A stretch of 64,000 bases of DNA from Musa acuminata AAA Group (lineage: Eukaryota; Streptophyta; Magnoliopsida; Zingiberales; Musaceae), in assembly GCF_036884655.1 (NCBI RefSeq), contig NC_088339.1, forward strand, positions 23,579,501 through 23,643,500, in the 5' to 3' direction. This document shows positions 1 through 14,400 of this stretch, one piece after another (position 1 is the stretch's first letter; every line of letters begins with the position of its first letter). The position numbers were made by a program, and so were the translations under genes. The notes under the pieces are model-generated. The model did not search any database. It was given only the letters and a program-made list of their open reading frames with translations, and was not told where the DNA came from.

Positions 1-500
1 GGAAGTACATGGATTTATGGACTGTCACGGAAGAATCGATTGAAGAACAATCAATAGTAGTTCTTGCCCTAAAAAATTTTTATATTCTGTTAAAAGAAAT
101 CCTCTATTCTCTTGAAAATTGATTTATGGATTTATAGACTGTCACAGAAGAATCGATTGAAGAACAATCAACAAATTAGTAGTTCTTGTCCCAAAAAATT
201 TTTATATTCTGTTAAAAAAAATCCTCTATTCAGTCAAAGGAAATCGATTTATGGATTTATGGGCTGTCATAGAAAAATCGATTGAAGAACAATCAACAAA
301 TTAGTAGTTCTTACCCGTTGAAAAAAATCTTCTATTCTGTTAAAAAAAATCCTCTATTATGTCGAAGGAAATCGATTTATGGATTTATGGGCTGCCATAG
401 AAAAATCGATTGAAGAACAATCAACAAATTAGTAGTTCTTACCCCCATAAAATTTTTCTATTCTGTTGAAAAAAATCTTCTATTCTATTGAGGAAAATCC
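1..500. repeat. Tandem repeat, about four copies of a 117-128 bp unit
   Basis: A unit containing the words GGATTTATGG, CTGTCA, AATCGATTGAAGAACAATCA and TAGTAGTTCTT recurs with starts near 11, 128, 253 and 381, so periods are about 117, 125 and 128 bp. Copies differ by small changes and by the length of the A/T-rich spacer (AATCCTCTATT repeats). The array touches the window start, so more copies may lie outside. No coding potential is seen. Confidence 0.85.
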
Positions 501-510
501 TCTCCTAATC

Positions 511-520
511 TATATAAATA
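511..520 (+). promoter_or_regulatory. TATA box following the tandem repeat
   Basis: TATATAAATA follows directly on the tandem-repeat array and is followed by GGAGAGTGA and a CT-rich leader-like stretch. This resembles the promoter of an LTR or of a plant gene. No ORF follows, so I infer a promoter remnant, possibly from a solo or truncated LTR. There is no direct proof. Confidence 0.4.
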
Positions 521-598
521 GGAGAGTGATATGTTAATGCATTCAAGCTTTTTCAATAATTCTTCTTATCTTCTATTCTTTCTAATAGTTTTCTGATA

Positions 599-716
599 CC
601 TCTTTGCTTTCCTCCTAATAAATATATGCATATACATATTAACTAAGCATTAACAGTTCTCTTATGCCTCTTTACTTTCCTCCTAATAAATATATGCATA
701 TACATATTAACCAAGC
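599..716. repeat. Direct repeat, two copies of about 51 bp
   Basis: CCTCTTTGCTTTCCTCCTAA and the following AATATATGCATATACATATTAAC occur at 599-649 and again at 666-716 with only a few substitutions (period 67 bp). Together with the upstream tandem array and TATA box this looks like repeat-derived sequence, not gene sequence. Confidence 0.75.
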
Positions 717-1407
717 AAAGAAGATAATGAAATGAAGCAAACCATCTCATATTTTCCACAATGTAGTAGTAATTTTAAGCTATGACTAATACAGAAACAA
801 CTTTTGAGTAAGAAAAATATGCACATATTTGAATGACAAATGAGCTGAATGAACAGAAGTAGGTGCTCACAGAAAAAGTAACAGGTCCATGGCATTTGAT
901 TGGAACAAATTAATCTGCTGCTATGGAAAGACCTTTCCATTGGGCAGTAGTATGAAGGTAATCATAATGCCACCTGCAGATTTAAATTCTTGTTTGACTA
1001 TCGGCACCAATGTAAAGTCCAGAAAAAAAATTGAGGTATGAACAAATATTCATTAAGAATAAGAGCAGCTAAATAGCAATGGTATCGGATTGCACCCTTA
1101 CAGACCGAAAATGAGACAAGCCATGAAGAAATTAGTGTTCTGGCTTTTGATCTGCAAAGTATATAATTATAAACTGACTGGAAATCTAAAAATGCCCAAC
1201 TCAACTTCGACAAACCCATGCTCCTTCAGCATGCATCATCAGCGAGGCAGACGTCTGCAGTTTGCTACAATGGTGCATGTAACATCCTGATGATCAGAGG
1301 TCTTTCTGGATCAACAAAATCATTTCAGGAGCTAATGTGAGCTCGAGCCATGACAATTTTCTCAATTATATGTCTTCACATGAAGCACTAAAACCAAGTG
1401 CAATTGT
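717..1407. other. Intergenic DNA and probable 3' UTR of the EPL1 gene
   Basis: The stretch just right of position 1000 probably includes the 3' untranslated region of the minus-strand EPL1 gene. I see no separate gene, only short chance ORFs. No clear poly(A) signal could be singled out. Confidence 0.4.
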
Positions 1408-4400
1408 TCAACCATTCGGTGGAAGAGGCCTTGGATTTAATGCTGGATAGTGTGACCTCTCCTGAGCATCCGGATCTTGGAAAAGAGAATTCCATCGGTC
1501 AAATATGATGCGCCCTCCTCGACCAATCCGACCACAGAATCGGTATGGTGATACAACTGACTCATTCTCTGCAGATAAAACAGGTGGCACAATGCCTGCA
1601 GCGGCAAGCTTGTCTGGATCCAGAGATTTTGTAAATAACATGACAGGTTCATCTGGATCCTGCATTGAAATGAAATTCAAAACCAACAAACGTTGAACAT
1701 TTTGTTCCACAACTGTTCCGCATACCTTCTTCACAACATATAATTTATCATCCAGACCAAAAATTTGGAGCAAATCAATGGAGATTGAAATCTAACCCGT
1801 CCTTAATGAATGAGCAAAAAGACAAAAAAAAGGGGGCAAAAGCAAATATACCCTCTTTTGCGTCCACCCATTTGACAAAGGTCTCCGTTTCAATTCTCGT
1901 TTCATTCGTACTGTTGGGACTGCAATTAGCTTGAAATCTGCATACCTTGGATGGAGAGTGGCAGGGACAGCAATTGGATCACCATTAATCGTGTCATCTG
2001 AATCAACATAATCCTCCTCACTTGATGTAAATTTGCATGTAACATGTCGGAAACTTGGGATTGCAATTCCATCTTCAACGAGATGAGCCTCATGCTATGA
2101 GTATTACCAAGTCAACAAGGATCCAAATCAAATGCTAGAATCAAAACAAATCATACAGAGCAGTGAATGAACCGTAATATCCTGCATGCCTTGGGAAGCC
2201 TATCCCTTATCAAAAGTTTCTACCATCACAAAACTAATAGCCTCTTTAATTTATCAGAGAAGGATGTTACTTTTACATTCAGAAAGACTACAGGAGAAAA
2301 TAAAATTTATCAATACTGGTGCAAGACAGAGAATATGGATAAGAGCCAAAGAACCCTCTCTAGCAACATAAAAAGACCTAGTATCATAGGCATCACCAAT
2401 AATATATTTGTCAATATAACTTCTCTCCTTAACAATCACTGGATCCTTCACTAGGCCTTGATCAGAAAATAGTTATTTAGAAATCAAATGTGTAGAAATA
2501 AACCATGTATAAGAAAGATTCAACCTTGACCTCTTATTTATTTCAAGACATTTTTATTTCTCCTTATAAAAAACCCAGTCTCTCAAATAAAATGTGGTCA
2601 TATCACCATAAATATTGCAATATCAAATCAAAACTTTAAATCAGAACATACTTTTGCATCGTAAGTAGATAGATCTATATGGAAATTCATGAATAAAATA
2701 CAAATAACAAATAGAATAACACTGAGAACAATGTCTGCAAATCAGAAACAATTATTTACATTGTTCTCCTATGAGTCAATCTTGCCATTTATCATGATTC
2801 AAAGCCTTTCTTGGTTCAGGGCAAAAAAAATGTTAGCAGTAAAAATTGCAAAATTTACAACGATAACAGAAATTGATAATGGATTATAACCTTGTGTGCC
2901 TATATAATACAGAAAGAAGAATACAATATTTGGAATTACCTTATACTTCATCTGAATTCTCTGGATTTTGACCTCGCACTCAACAATATCCCGCTTCTTC
3001 TCTTCCCTCTGCGATACATGTAATTAATATGGACTTTTCTGATTATGTAACAGACCTTGTAAGAAGATCTAATTTCCATTTAGGATAGAGCTTTGTAAAA
3101 GAAACCTGAATCAAAGAATCAAGCATTCTCTTTGCCTGGTCCAAGTTACGCCTGACCTGAAGTACAGTAAGTAAAGGATGACAAGAAATCCTGATGCCAT
3201 AGTAAACATATATAATAAACACAACCAATTTCTACAATATTGTTAAAAGAATGAATAGAAGAGGCATAATAGGCCATATCATTCACTGGTTTATATGAGT
3301 TTTTACACCTCAATCATCCATATCATTCAACTGGACTCAGATGTATTGAGAGTCCAGTTTTTTCATCATAATCTACATATATACATGTTGACAATTGACA
3401 TATATCACCACTACTAAGTAACAACTTTTAAAATACTAGATATAATCTATAACCAATTAAAAACAGTATTAATAAAAGTAAACAACATCCCACTCTTAAA
3501 TATGACAAGAAATCCACGATCTCTTCCACATAATTATCAAAATATCAATACTGATATGTGAGATTATAGAAAAAAAATATCCTCCTTCACAGCATATATA
3601 TTATGTTTTTTAAATTAGAGGCTAATGGCATCAATAGTAGTGTGAGTTCAACAAGTTTCATTTTTTTGAAAAGTTTATCTCTTTAGGTCCCTCCAAAGTC
3701 GATTCCTTGGAACATCTTTTCTGGTACAACCTTTTCTCGACAGAATTTCAATCTAAAAATTACTTGTTATGATTAACTGTAGCTTTAGTACTAATTATGA
3801 GATTTGCATAATACGAAGAGCAGAGTTATGCTCTTCGGAAAAGGATAAAGAGGCCAACAGATACATAATTTTTTCCTTTAGAAAGGAAAAGAGATCAGAC
3901 AATTGGATTTTAACTCCTTGTTCAATAATTCTCCATCCTTCATTTCTATTCATCTCCCAGCTATCTTCCCTCCTCATGTTCTTTACAGATATTTCGTTAT
4001 TCATTTTAAAATCAGCACTGCTGTCCACTCAAGCAAATTAATAAAAAATGATTAAGAATTGTTTCAGTATTAGTGAATGGAGTTCATATCAATTGCAGAT
4101 TTGCTTCATCTTAGTTGTTCTATAAAAATTTTCACGTTAAGTGCCCCTTAAATCACTATACTGTGCCCCTTGCCTTGCACCTTGTACCATGGCTGCAAGC
4201 AACCTTGGTGCTTCAGTGAACCTCAGCCTTCAACAATTCTGACCAGTTGATACATACCATTTTAAACAGTGCCTTATACCATATACTATGTTACAAGCGA
4301 TAAAGCAATGAAATTTACCTGTCGAAGTTTTTCAAATGACTGAACACTGTTTTCCCTCCTTTGCATCTGGAAAAAGAAAATAGTCATCAAATATCCAGCA

Positions 4401-7400
4401 TATAGACCAAGAAGCACTACATTTCTTTCAGCAAATCTTTCTATTTAATTATACAAAGCTTTTTCCTTTGTGTCAACAACTAATTTATATATACAATTGA
4501 CTCCACGGCACCTACCCTTCTTGTGTGAAGACGGTGTGCCTTTTCTCTCGGTCTGAATACATTATAGGGATTTGTATCATTAACTGGTGGAGGCGGCTGC
4601 ATAAGCACAAAATATATTAGATATGATCAAATCATCTACTGCTTTTATGAAAATATACAACTTTATGGAGTACGATGCTAGAAGAACAGATTAGCCAGTC
4701 AAACATATAATTGCAGGCCATAGCCTAGGACAGCTCAAACTAAGATCATTGCCACTTTTAGGCAATTGTTTTTTTACTTTTTATATGCACCACCAAACCC
4801 AAGAGATAATGTTCCATCCAGTGACCAAATTAATAGCAAAAGAAATTTTCATTATAATAACTAACAGAAGTTCATAGATAGGTGAGAGTTCTATGATGGA
4901 GCTGATAAGAATCATTAAAGAAGCCATTCAAGCACAACATTCTCCATTTTTTTGTGCTGGTTAGAACAAATTGCAAGAAAGTCTGTTTCACCACAACTTG
5001 AACCTAATCTATGGACCGTTACCTCTCTAAGAAGTCATGCCACCACAAAACAACTACGTAGAAAAAGATATCTAAATAGAACAAATCTTCACAATAAAAT
5101 CAATTGGTGCCATAAAACTAAATGCCCAGTGAAGGAACACAGACACCCCCGAAACAAACATGAAACAATATAAGGTCACACACCACTCTAATAAAAGAAT
5201 GGCACTGTAAACCCAAATTATAAAGTGGGATGAGTATCACAAGTTTCTTTACCTCTCCCGGCCTCTCCTCCCTTCACTTTGCACGGTATCCTAAATTCCT
5301 AATGCCACTCGCAGCTAAGGTAACTCATGATAATAATGTGACCAATGACGTTTACGAAAAAAACAGCGAAGACTGTTGCATCCGACAAGGCAGACATAGC
5401 AAGTGCATCTTTTGACATCAATCCAGCAACTTGGTTTTTATTTTGTTGTCCCCTTATCGCAAATGGGTTGAATCTAGTTAAAGTATATTTCATTCGTTTA
5501 CTTTTCTCCCAAATGGTTTTTATTTTTCATTCTTTTTCTCTATCATTTAGTATCAGCAGGGCTCCACACATGGCACATACCATTCTGTTGAAAAATATTG
5601 TTACTCAAAATAAATAGTCAAGTTTCCTTTACTCTGAGCATATATGTATCTCAACAAGCATAGGATAACATTCTCTACTTTATTTTATCTTTTTATGACA
5701 ATCTTATTTGGTAGCATTTTTTTTTTTTCACAAACTTTTGATTTGTAATCCTTTTCTTCTTTTTTTTTTTTGCAAAGGATAGGTAGCGAAGGCAAGATTC
5801 AAGCCCAGGATCTTGTGATATCCATTCTTTATTTTTCGATTATAGAACTAGATTATCTACATGAACTTAAATTCTTCATTAAACTATAACTTCAAACATT
5901 CCCCATTGGGAAAATCTAAAATTTGCAAAAATATTGTGGACATATTGTTCATGAGGTATGGGGTACCTTGATTTACTTGCACAGGTCAGCCACTTTTTAG
6001 AACATTGACCGTAATGAATAAACACAAAAGCAGAATGGTAGGTTCAATTCTCCACCATATACTGGCTCAGCAAAATGAGAAGAAAATGATAAATTTAAGT
6101 TTTTCATCATCAAAAGAGTAATACTCAAAGGTAAGTATCCCCATGTATCTGAAAAATCCAATTTCTACAATTGCTATAAATTTGGATATTTATATAAAGC
6201 ATCAAAACTTATCAAGGAATCATCCATTATCCCCTAGAAAGCAGTTTAACGTATGAAAGTTCTATATACTACTTTAAGATTTGGTTATCTTGATACATCT
6301 TTCAATAATTTTTTGATTTTAATTATCTTTGAGCGACTTCTTACTGGGACTGAACCAACATAATTTATTTCAACAATCATGTTTAAAATGTTTGTTAATA
6401 TTATAAATGAATAAACTTTGTAAAGGTTCCTTTCAACCAAAAGAGACTTGTTCTAATTGTCACCAATGGATTAAAATACCATAGATGGAAGATCTAGTGC
6501 ACAAGGCTCCTGCCAATAATGTACACAACCTTTAACCCTATAGATAGATGGGCTGTAATAGTAAGGACCGGGATACTGTATGGAGTCACAGTGGCAAGTT
6601 ATATAAAACTAATACAAGCAAAATCACATATAGTATAACAGAACATCAGACAGAATTACAGATTTGGCAGAAAAAATGTCATTATTCTTCATCTAAGACT
6701 ACTGCTACCAGTGCTATCTTCATCTTGGACTCTTTCACCAATCTTAAAGGAGTTATTATCATATGGCTTGCTTTAGTTAATTTATACAAAATCAGTGTAG
6801 CAAGCAAAGGAACGAGATTCACCTTAGAAAACATAACGAACACCAACATTCTAAGAAAAAAAAGTAAAAGGGGCCAACCTGCAGGCGTCGCAAGATAGGT
6901 TTTTGCCACTGTTCTCTCTGATAAATGACAAATAAATCATAAGTAAGAATCAATGGAGTCAAAATATAAATTTGATTGAATCTATAAATCAACTCCAGAG
7001 ATAAAACCTCAGATTCATATATTTTGAACAATGAAAAAATAAAATGGTGGTCACTCTCTGTTTCTCTCACCACATAAAGCATACCTTTAATTTCCAATAG
7101 TTATATACAGATTGGAAAACTGGATATCGTACACATAGGGGTTGCAAAGCCTGCAAAAATTGAGCAAATTGTTGGCAATGTTAAAGAGTTTTGATATTAG
7201 CTACCAGGCAAAATTCCATTCTTGTTAAGCTCCATTACATCTTAAAAAATCACAGCACATAAGCTAGCTGACAGTGAAAGGTTGTGCATCAGCATCTTTA
7301 AAAAAAAAATCATGTATGAGAAATGTGTCACCAACATTTCTCATACATGGCCCAGTTCTTATCAACATCAGAAAATATTTTTACGTGAACCATTTGTTTA

Positions 7401-10095
7401 AGCACAAGTACTGTAAATCATATATCTCACTTAGGAGAATGAATTTTTGTCCTTAACTATCATGCTAGATATAATGCTTTGCTTAGACAGTAAACAAATG
7501 CTAAGAAATAATAGATCTAGACATGAGAGGAACTAGACTCCATATGAATAATAAAAAACAAACTCCAGAAATATAGTCATTAACCTCTTCTGCTGCATCA
7601 AATTGTAAAAGAACAGGAATAGGTGATCCAAAAGTAGGTGTTATGACTCCTGCTCGTTCTCGAGCTTTATGATCCATAACCTCCAGCTTGAACAAAATGG
7701 TCTCAAACCTGGGTTAAAATAAGCTTAAGTTCATAAAAGTAATCACCGAAAAGAAAGAACATATTAAACTAGAAGCATAATTTGCAGCATGTTCTCTGTA
7801 CAGTTCCAGAATGAATCTTGCGTGCCTCAAATCAACCTGTGACATACTGGATGGTCCCATGGAAAACACACTTAGTCTATGGTTGCAACTCATTTGGAGC
7901 ATCCTCTTTTTCCACAACCTCCTTTCATAATGGTACAGCTAATGAGACACTACATTTGTAGGAACCTCGTGCACTAGAGCTCCCATTTAATACCTACATG
8001 TGGCTCTGGCTACAGGGTCATAAACATGAGGAAGGACTTCTCTATTGAATCTCTGCCGCATTGCAGGCAGGCTACTGGCTTAGGTTATTTTTCTTGCTAA
8101 ACATGGTGGTTGAACTTGAACCTTCCCCGATCTCCATAGCCTCAGTCAGAAGAATCAGAGGACTCATTACTGCTGTGATGAAATAGCATTACCATGAAAT
8201 GATAGCATTATTTTCTGAAAACTGATTTAGCAAAGGCTAACTGTATTAAGATGAGATTCGAAGAGCCCATGCAGATTCCTCTGATAGGCATACAAAACTT
8301 GAAGATTCTGTGCATTGAAAAAACTTCAGTAAAAGAAAACGGCTTTTCTCTTTGATTGAATGTTTTTTGACATAGAGGAGGAGAATAAATGAATCATCAA
8401 GACAACGAATAACAGTAACAGGTGAATCTTGTTAGTATCAAAGTGTTAAATTATATTCTTCATTTTTCTTCTAAGTCTTCCAGTGCAGGGCAATCAACTT
8501 ATAGAAGAGGTCAGAAAGCATCTGCTTTACTGATTCTCTCCATGCAGCAGCTTGTTTGTCCAAAAGAAAAACGGGCAGCTCTCCTGGTCTTTTCCAATGT
8601 AAACTTACATTAAAGCATTGATAATATTACAAAAACCAAAAAATAATTGAATCATCACGACTGTAATCATTTGTTCATTAAATCACAACTGAAATCATTA
8701 GTTCATTACCATTACAGCTATGGAATAATTCATCCTCTTCTTTATGTGGGTAAAATATTTTTTTTTATTTGATCAATCTACTACCAAGAAGGACTATCAT
8801 TCTTATCATCTTTAATCCTCCCAACCCACCCTGTTTTTTCATTAAGAAAGTCTTAAGAGTAAATAATGCATAATAACAATTCACTGTTTCAATAATGTAT
8901 TTCTAGCATTCCAGGGGGACAATGAAGGTCCAAATTTTACAGATCATGTAGCAAAATAGCATTGAAGAATACAATAAGCATAGTGGTCACCAAGTCTATA
9001 CTATGACTATTACTTTTCAGGTGTAAGAGTCTTCCCTTCATAGTTGAACTCTTCAAGCCAACCATCATCCTCATTATCCAGGTCATATTCAACAAATTCA
9101 CCAATCTCAGCCCGAGCTACAAGATGTTAACAATGAAAAAGATATCAAAACATGCAATGTAAATAGGAATTCTTTCTTCGTAGTAATATCTTGCAAAATT
9201 CAATAAAAACCTCCTCTTCCACGTATATATGATGCAGTTGGTGTGAAGGTAGGGGTATAATCTCTTTCATATGTGTCCACAACACTGAACTGCGGAGTAG
9301 GAATTTCTTGAGAACTTGCCTTGCTTGGAGTTTGATGCACCTAAAAAGAATAACATAATTCTGTCGGTCACTTTTTTCATATTAGTTGATCTAACTTCAT
9401 AAAATGGTTCACAGTTCAAAATAAGTACTACCAACTAGACTGCTGCCTGATGGTAAAAAGAGAAAGCACTGGACATTTAGCACTTCTGCAAACATTTTGC
9501 ATTTTAGGCATTACAAGGTGGTCAAGGGTGACATCCACCTGAAGGTCCAAAAGATTGGCTAAAAGAACATACGTAGGCACAGAAATACAAAGACAGAACA
9601 TCCTCCTTCGGCACCTCCTATGGAATACCGAAATACACTGAAAAAGGTAAAAAATCTGAAGCTACGAGAATGACAAAAAGTGATAACAAATGAATAACTA
9701 AGTTTGTCATATTAGCAAACAAATAACTAAAGAAAATTAGTGGTCGAGAGCATGAAGCTTCAGCTAATACGGGATTTGGAAAGGGTCAAATATACATAGT
9801 CCTCATGCAACACTCAGAATACTTGAGTGTGAGATTCTAACTGCACAACCTGTTCAGAGTACCATAGGAGAAGAAAAATCCACGCACCATAAATAATTGC
9901 GATAAATTCAAGTTCAACCTGCTATAACGATATTGGTGTTACCTCATTCTCAGTTGCAATTCGGAGCAGGTGTGAGTTGCGGGTTGAAGCGGCTGTGGCA
10001 GGCGCCTCGTCATCATCAAATTCTTTAACGGATTTGACAATGGGGAGCTTCTTGTGAATGTCAAGGGGCCGAGGCCTGAATGAAAGCCTACTCAT
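1408..10095 (-). CDS. EPL1: Enhancer of polycomb-like protein 1 (NuA4 histone acetyltransferase subunit)
   Basis: Twelve exons, 5' to 3' on the minus strand: 10095-9943, 9340-9211, 9116-9014, 7708-7585, 7150-7085, 6917-6879, 4596-4516, 4366-4319, 3156-3106, 3008-2940, 2094-1852, 1659-1408. They join in frame to 452 residues. The start is the ATG opening MSRLSFRPRPLDIHKKLPIV, the conserved N-terminal EPL1 box. Exons 2-5 carry the rest of the EPL1 domain (FKLEVMDHKARERAG). A basic region follows (WQKPILRRLQ, PREKAHRLHTRR), then a predicted helical stretch and a C-terminal tail containing LFTKSLDPDKLAAAGIVPP. In yeast and plants EPL1 is the scaffold joining MYST acetyltransferases (HAM1/HAM2) to ING and EAF6 proteins in nuclear NuA4, acetylating H4 and H2A.Z. 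Length matches plant homologues as I remember them. All introns are GT-AG. Introns 3 and 6 exceed 1.2 kb and hold no gene I recognise. Confidence 0.95.
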
Positions 10096-10776
10096 GTCCA
10101 CTTCATCTCTCTTTCACTTCCAACTTTGTTTCCCAGCTCAAACTGCCGCTGCTGCTACCCCGACCTCGCGCACAGCAGCACCAACGACCGGTGTTCCCGT
10201 TACGTTCTCAAAACCAGCCACAAAGATTCTGTTAAAATCATCAAGAAGTTCACGAATTGTCTTTGCGAGCACTAGAACTCGCCATTCACAACACAGTTGC
10301 AGCAGAGCAGAGTCCAGCAGCTCAGAGAGGTGTTCAAAACGAACAAACCCTAGAATTCCTCACGTCGGAAACTTCATGCACAACACCAGAGGATCTATGA
10401 AGCGGGCGTTTAAGTTGCGAGCTTACTCCTACTTGCAGATACCCCAGTTCCGACCAAAGATTGGGGACACGCCACCAAAGCGCCTCCTTGTCGAGAAACC
10501 TCAACTCCCGGCGTCGGAACAGGGCCTCCAGAGCCGGAGGAGCCGATTGGGAGGAAGCAATTCAGGTGGAAGTAGCTACTCTGATCGAGGGATTTAGGGC
10601 ACCGGATCAAGCAGACCCATTCGCGACCGCGACAACGAAGAATCGAGGATTTGAAGTATCCCGGTACGCATGAGAGGGGCGACAGCGGTGCAATTGCTAG
10701 AGTTGTACGGTTTCTAGGGTTCGAAGGGAGGAGCAAGAGAGAGAGAAGCAAGAGGGCGAGCGAGGTCGATAACTCC

Positions 10777-10815
10777 CAATTATTATTATTATTATTATTT
10801 ATTATTTTCTTTATT
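10777..10815. repeat. (TTA)n microsatellite
   Basis: About eight TTA units followed by degenerate TTATTTATTATTTTC sequence. Confidence 0.85.
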
Positions 10816-10871
10816 AAATTGTCTCGCTGCTCGATTTTCTCGAGTGAACTCAGTGAGTTCCGATGACTCCG

Positions 10872-11090
10872 AACTGCTATATTTACCTCTATTTGACACA
10901 ATAAAATGTTCAGGTGAGATATCGGCTCGCATATAAGCCACTGCTTTTAGCATGACCCCCGTCATAACCATTAGTAACTGAAACCATGGCCGTTGCAAGA
11001 GACGAGATATCTCAAGTGACATAATAAAACAACTGCTATAGTTATCTCTATTTGACATAATAAAAACATTCGGGTGAGATATATCATCTC
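10872..11090. repeat. Diverged direct repeat of about 60 bp, period 159 bp
   Basis: AACTGCTAT, TCTATTTGACA, AATAAAA and GGTGAGATAT occur in the same order at 10,872-10,930 and 11,031-11,090. The copies differ at scattered positions. No coding potential. Confidence 0.7.
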
Positions 11091-11465
11091 ATGTGCCCAT
11101 CGAGCTGTCTTTAATAACAATAATAATAAATTATTTTTCCTTTTTCACCTGTTTTTAAAGCAAAAAAATGGATGAGCAATACACGGTGATTACCCTGCAA
11201 AGGCAACTACATGAAATAATACTGAACCGCTGCGATGATATGTACATGATAAGCTGTCTTTCATCATTTCTCGGGTTAAAACTTATCGTGAAAATTATTT
11301 TGCTGCATTATCACGGTGTAAGGGAAGCTATGATTTCTTTTACATGGCTAATACACTTAATGAGGGAAAGTCGGTTGAATTCCTGCTTGGCGACTGTGAG
11401 CATGATGCTCGTGAAGAAGAACGATTAGGTTCTCGAGATCCCCAGGCGAATTAACGATATGGAAT

Positions 11466-14400
11466 CTATGCACGGTCTTGGAATCTTCCTCTTGAAGGAG
11501 TCCGCATCGATTCATCTGATTTGCAACCATAAGAACACAGCTATCAGTGCAAAAGAATAGACAAAAGGTAACAACGCACAGAAACAGGCAACAAAACAGA
11601 TAATATTTCAAAAGTCTGCAGCATTTTCAGACACCAGATACAGAAAAGTGGAATGTATGAGCTTACCAATGATTACAGAAGATGCCCTACCTCTATTTCC
11701 ATCAAATAATTCATTAGGATAATTTGTATGAACTTTTAGCTTACATACAGAAAAGTTAATAAGTAAGCTGTCTTTGGCTCTTTACTAGTGCTGTTGGTAG
11801 GAAAAAATAATGACCAACACTCGTACAGGAACAAATCAAGTTATAAAAAGAGAACAGTATGTCTGCTGGTGCTGTTGGAGATACAACAGTTATTTCAGTA
11901 TAAGTTGCAGAGAGGGACACAGTTAAAGAATTATCAAAGCATCGCATGCCTCAGTGACATGTTCTTTTGAATTAGCAATTTAGCATATTATTACTAACAT
12001 ACAATTGCTTGATAAAAATGCAAACATATACGGAAAAGAAAATAAAGAAATCCAATGAGGTTTAACTGACATGATGCTAGTATGGGCCATTTGATGGAAC
12101 ATATAGAATCTAACTGGAACTCAATTTATTCTGACCATATTTCCAGAACTCAATTGTCATAGTCAATGATCTTTTGACTATTAGGCAAGCTTTTGTTCTG
12201 GTGTCAATCCTTCTTTGGAGGCAATCTAGATGAGGAAATAGTGGGAACTGGTGTCTCAGAAAAAGACAAACTAAGACTGTTAAAAAAATTTCAAATAATT
12301 GTATAAGTTGATGCATGCACTCGTATGAGAGTTGAAATTCCACTAAAACAAAGTTGACCACAAACACTCAGATGCAGCTCATATCATACATAAGAAGGGC
12401 ATTCTGTCTTACCAGAGACGTCCTCTTCTTCATTTTGACTAGTAAAGAATGGCGTGAGATAATTCTTATCCAATGCAGTGAAAGATGTTGTGCTGCAGCA
12501 GCAATCCAAGTACAAGCAGCTTATCAATGACTAATACTGCAGAAAACAAGGATATATAAACTATAAAATCTGAAGTAAACCTTTTATGGAACTCCTTAAG
12601 CCTCATTTTCAGGTTACTCCCAGATGATGTTCCTTCTTGATATGATGGGGCAATGTAGCCATTGTTACTCTCGATGGTCTGAAAGAATTGAGCATATATA
12701 TGAATCACAAATATCTTGGCATGCCTTAAAGGTTAGTTCCAACTTGATTAAATAACAAGGGATATAAGTACTCTAGGAAGAATCGAAAGAATTAAAGGCA
12801 CTTCCAACACCCAACAATTTGTTTATTTGGAAGAATTGGTTTAAAAGAAATAGAATATAATAAATCATTTTACTCATTTCTTCAACAATTTTACTGAACC
12901 CTCGGGCTCATGATATTGCTCATAAGGTGGTGCATGGTTAATGTTGTAGTCCAGATGCATCAGACAAAATGATTGTCAGTCAAATATATGGCTGTGCTGC
13001 ATCATTTTCACATCAGCATTCTCATACTTGGATCACCAGATACAGAAAACAAAAAAGGAAACGGAATATGACCAGTAATATCTTAATTATCCAACAGAAG
13101 AAGAATGATAAACTGATTTGTCAGGTGCCAGAACAACTTACTTCAAGAGCCCCATCTTGACCATCACCTACTACTTCTAAAGCTTCAAGCATGGTACCAG
13201 TTGAGCCTCCAACCAATATTACCTGCACGAAAAACCACATCATTGTTTAAGAAAAAACACTTGAGCCTCAAGTTGATAAAGATAATGTTTCAAAATAAAT
13301 GTAAAGTTTTTGAAGCATAATAAATGATCTTATTGGCTGAATCTTAAATGCCCTGAATAGAAACATAAATAAGCTTACAATATTCATTTTTTATTGTTTT
13401 AATCTTAAATATTCCAATTTGGAACATCATTTAGCTCAAATGTAGGGGAAATGAGAATGTGCATCAGAAGAAGCATCTGAAACAATGGGAAGAACATAAT
13501 CAACTACCACCAAAGAAGAAGAAAGAGAAATTCCAGGAAAGAAACTTCTGGATACTACCTTCCATGATCCATTGCTTTGATTTTATAACTAAGTGAAGAA
13601 TACATCTCAGCACTAAAATCTACTGAAGATTATCCATCATATTTCAAGCTCAAGAAGGCACTTCCATGCTGGCTCTAGCAAACATAGACTCACAAGATTC
13701 CATTTTCCATATCTTTTCAATTTGCTCTACTGCTTTTCCTATCCTCAAAATTATTACAATAGAGATACTGCATGCTGACACTACTGTATGCATGTATATA
13801 AAGTGCCATCTTTATGCAACAAGTTCAACTTCATTGATGGTTGCTGCAAAGAATTCTTGACAATATAGCCCAGGTAACCAACTTCGAGAACAATGCTCCA
13901 TAACAATAAACAACAAAAAGATATAGTTAGACATATTTGAATTCCACAGAGTATGACTTATTGCACAAATAAGGCCTATGTACGACCAAATTTGTACATG
14001 CATGCAGATCAGGAAAGTTATTCTATGAATTACCAAACTTATAGGAACTTTAATATGGTGTGACATACTTGAAAAAGCATCCTAGAGCCAAGATGAGGGT
14101 TAGCTAAGAAAATATGTTTGTGTTACACTGAAAAGCTAAGCAGTAGGTAATTGACATCTTCAGAAGTATGATATGGCTCCTGCATAAAGTACATATCATA
14201 GTATCAAGAACATATTGAAGGAGAGAAAATATGAATCATGAGGTTATCAAAAAGCAAGCCATAACAACATGGATAAGTATTTGCACGTTTATTATATTTG
14301 ACTGAAGCCAAATGCATTACTAGAATAAGCACCTACTGTTAAAACAATAATTGCAGTGGTAGCTGTGAAAATCGTTTTGCCATGTGCTTCAGGTAGATCA

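Larger units (their letters stand above)
10096..11465. other. Intergenic: EPL1 upstream region and NHX 3' flank
   Basis: This holds the 5' UTR and promoter of EPL1 (GC-rich part to about 10,760) and the 3' flank of the exchanger gene. A (TTA)n microsatellite lies at about 10,777-10,815. A roughly 60-bp direct repeat is found at 10,872-10,930 and 11,031-11,090. ORFs here on the plus strand run antisense to EPL1 exon 1 or are chance ORFs. Confidence 0.6.

Noticed and set aside
10058..10597. 179-residue plus-strand ORF and its overlapping neighbours on both strands
   Set aside because: It runs antisense to EPL1 exon 1 and its GC-rich upstream region. No conserved motif is visible, and the minus-strand reading of the same bases is the recognisable EPL1 N-terminus.
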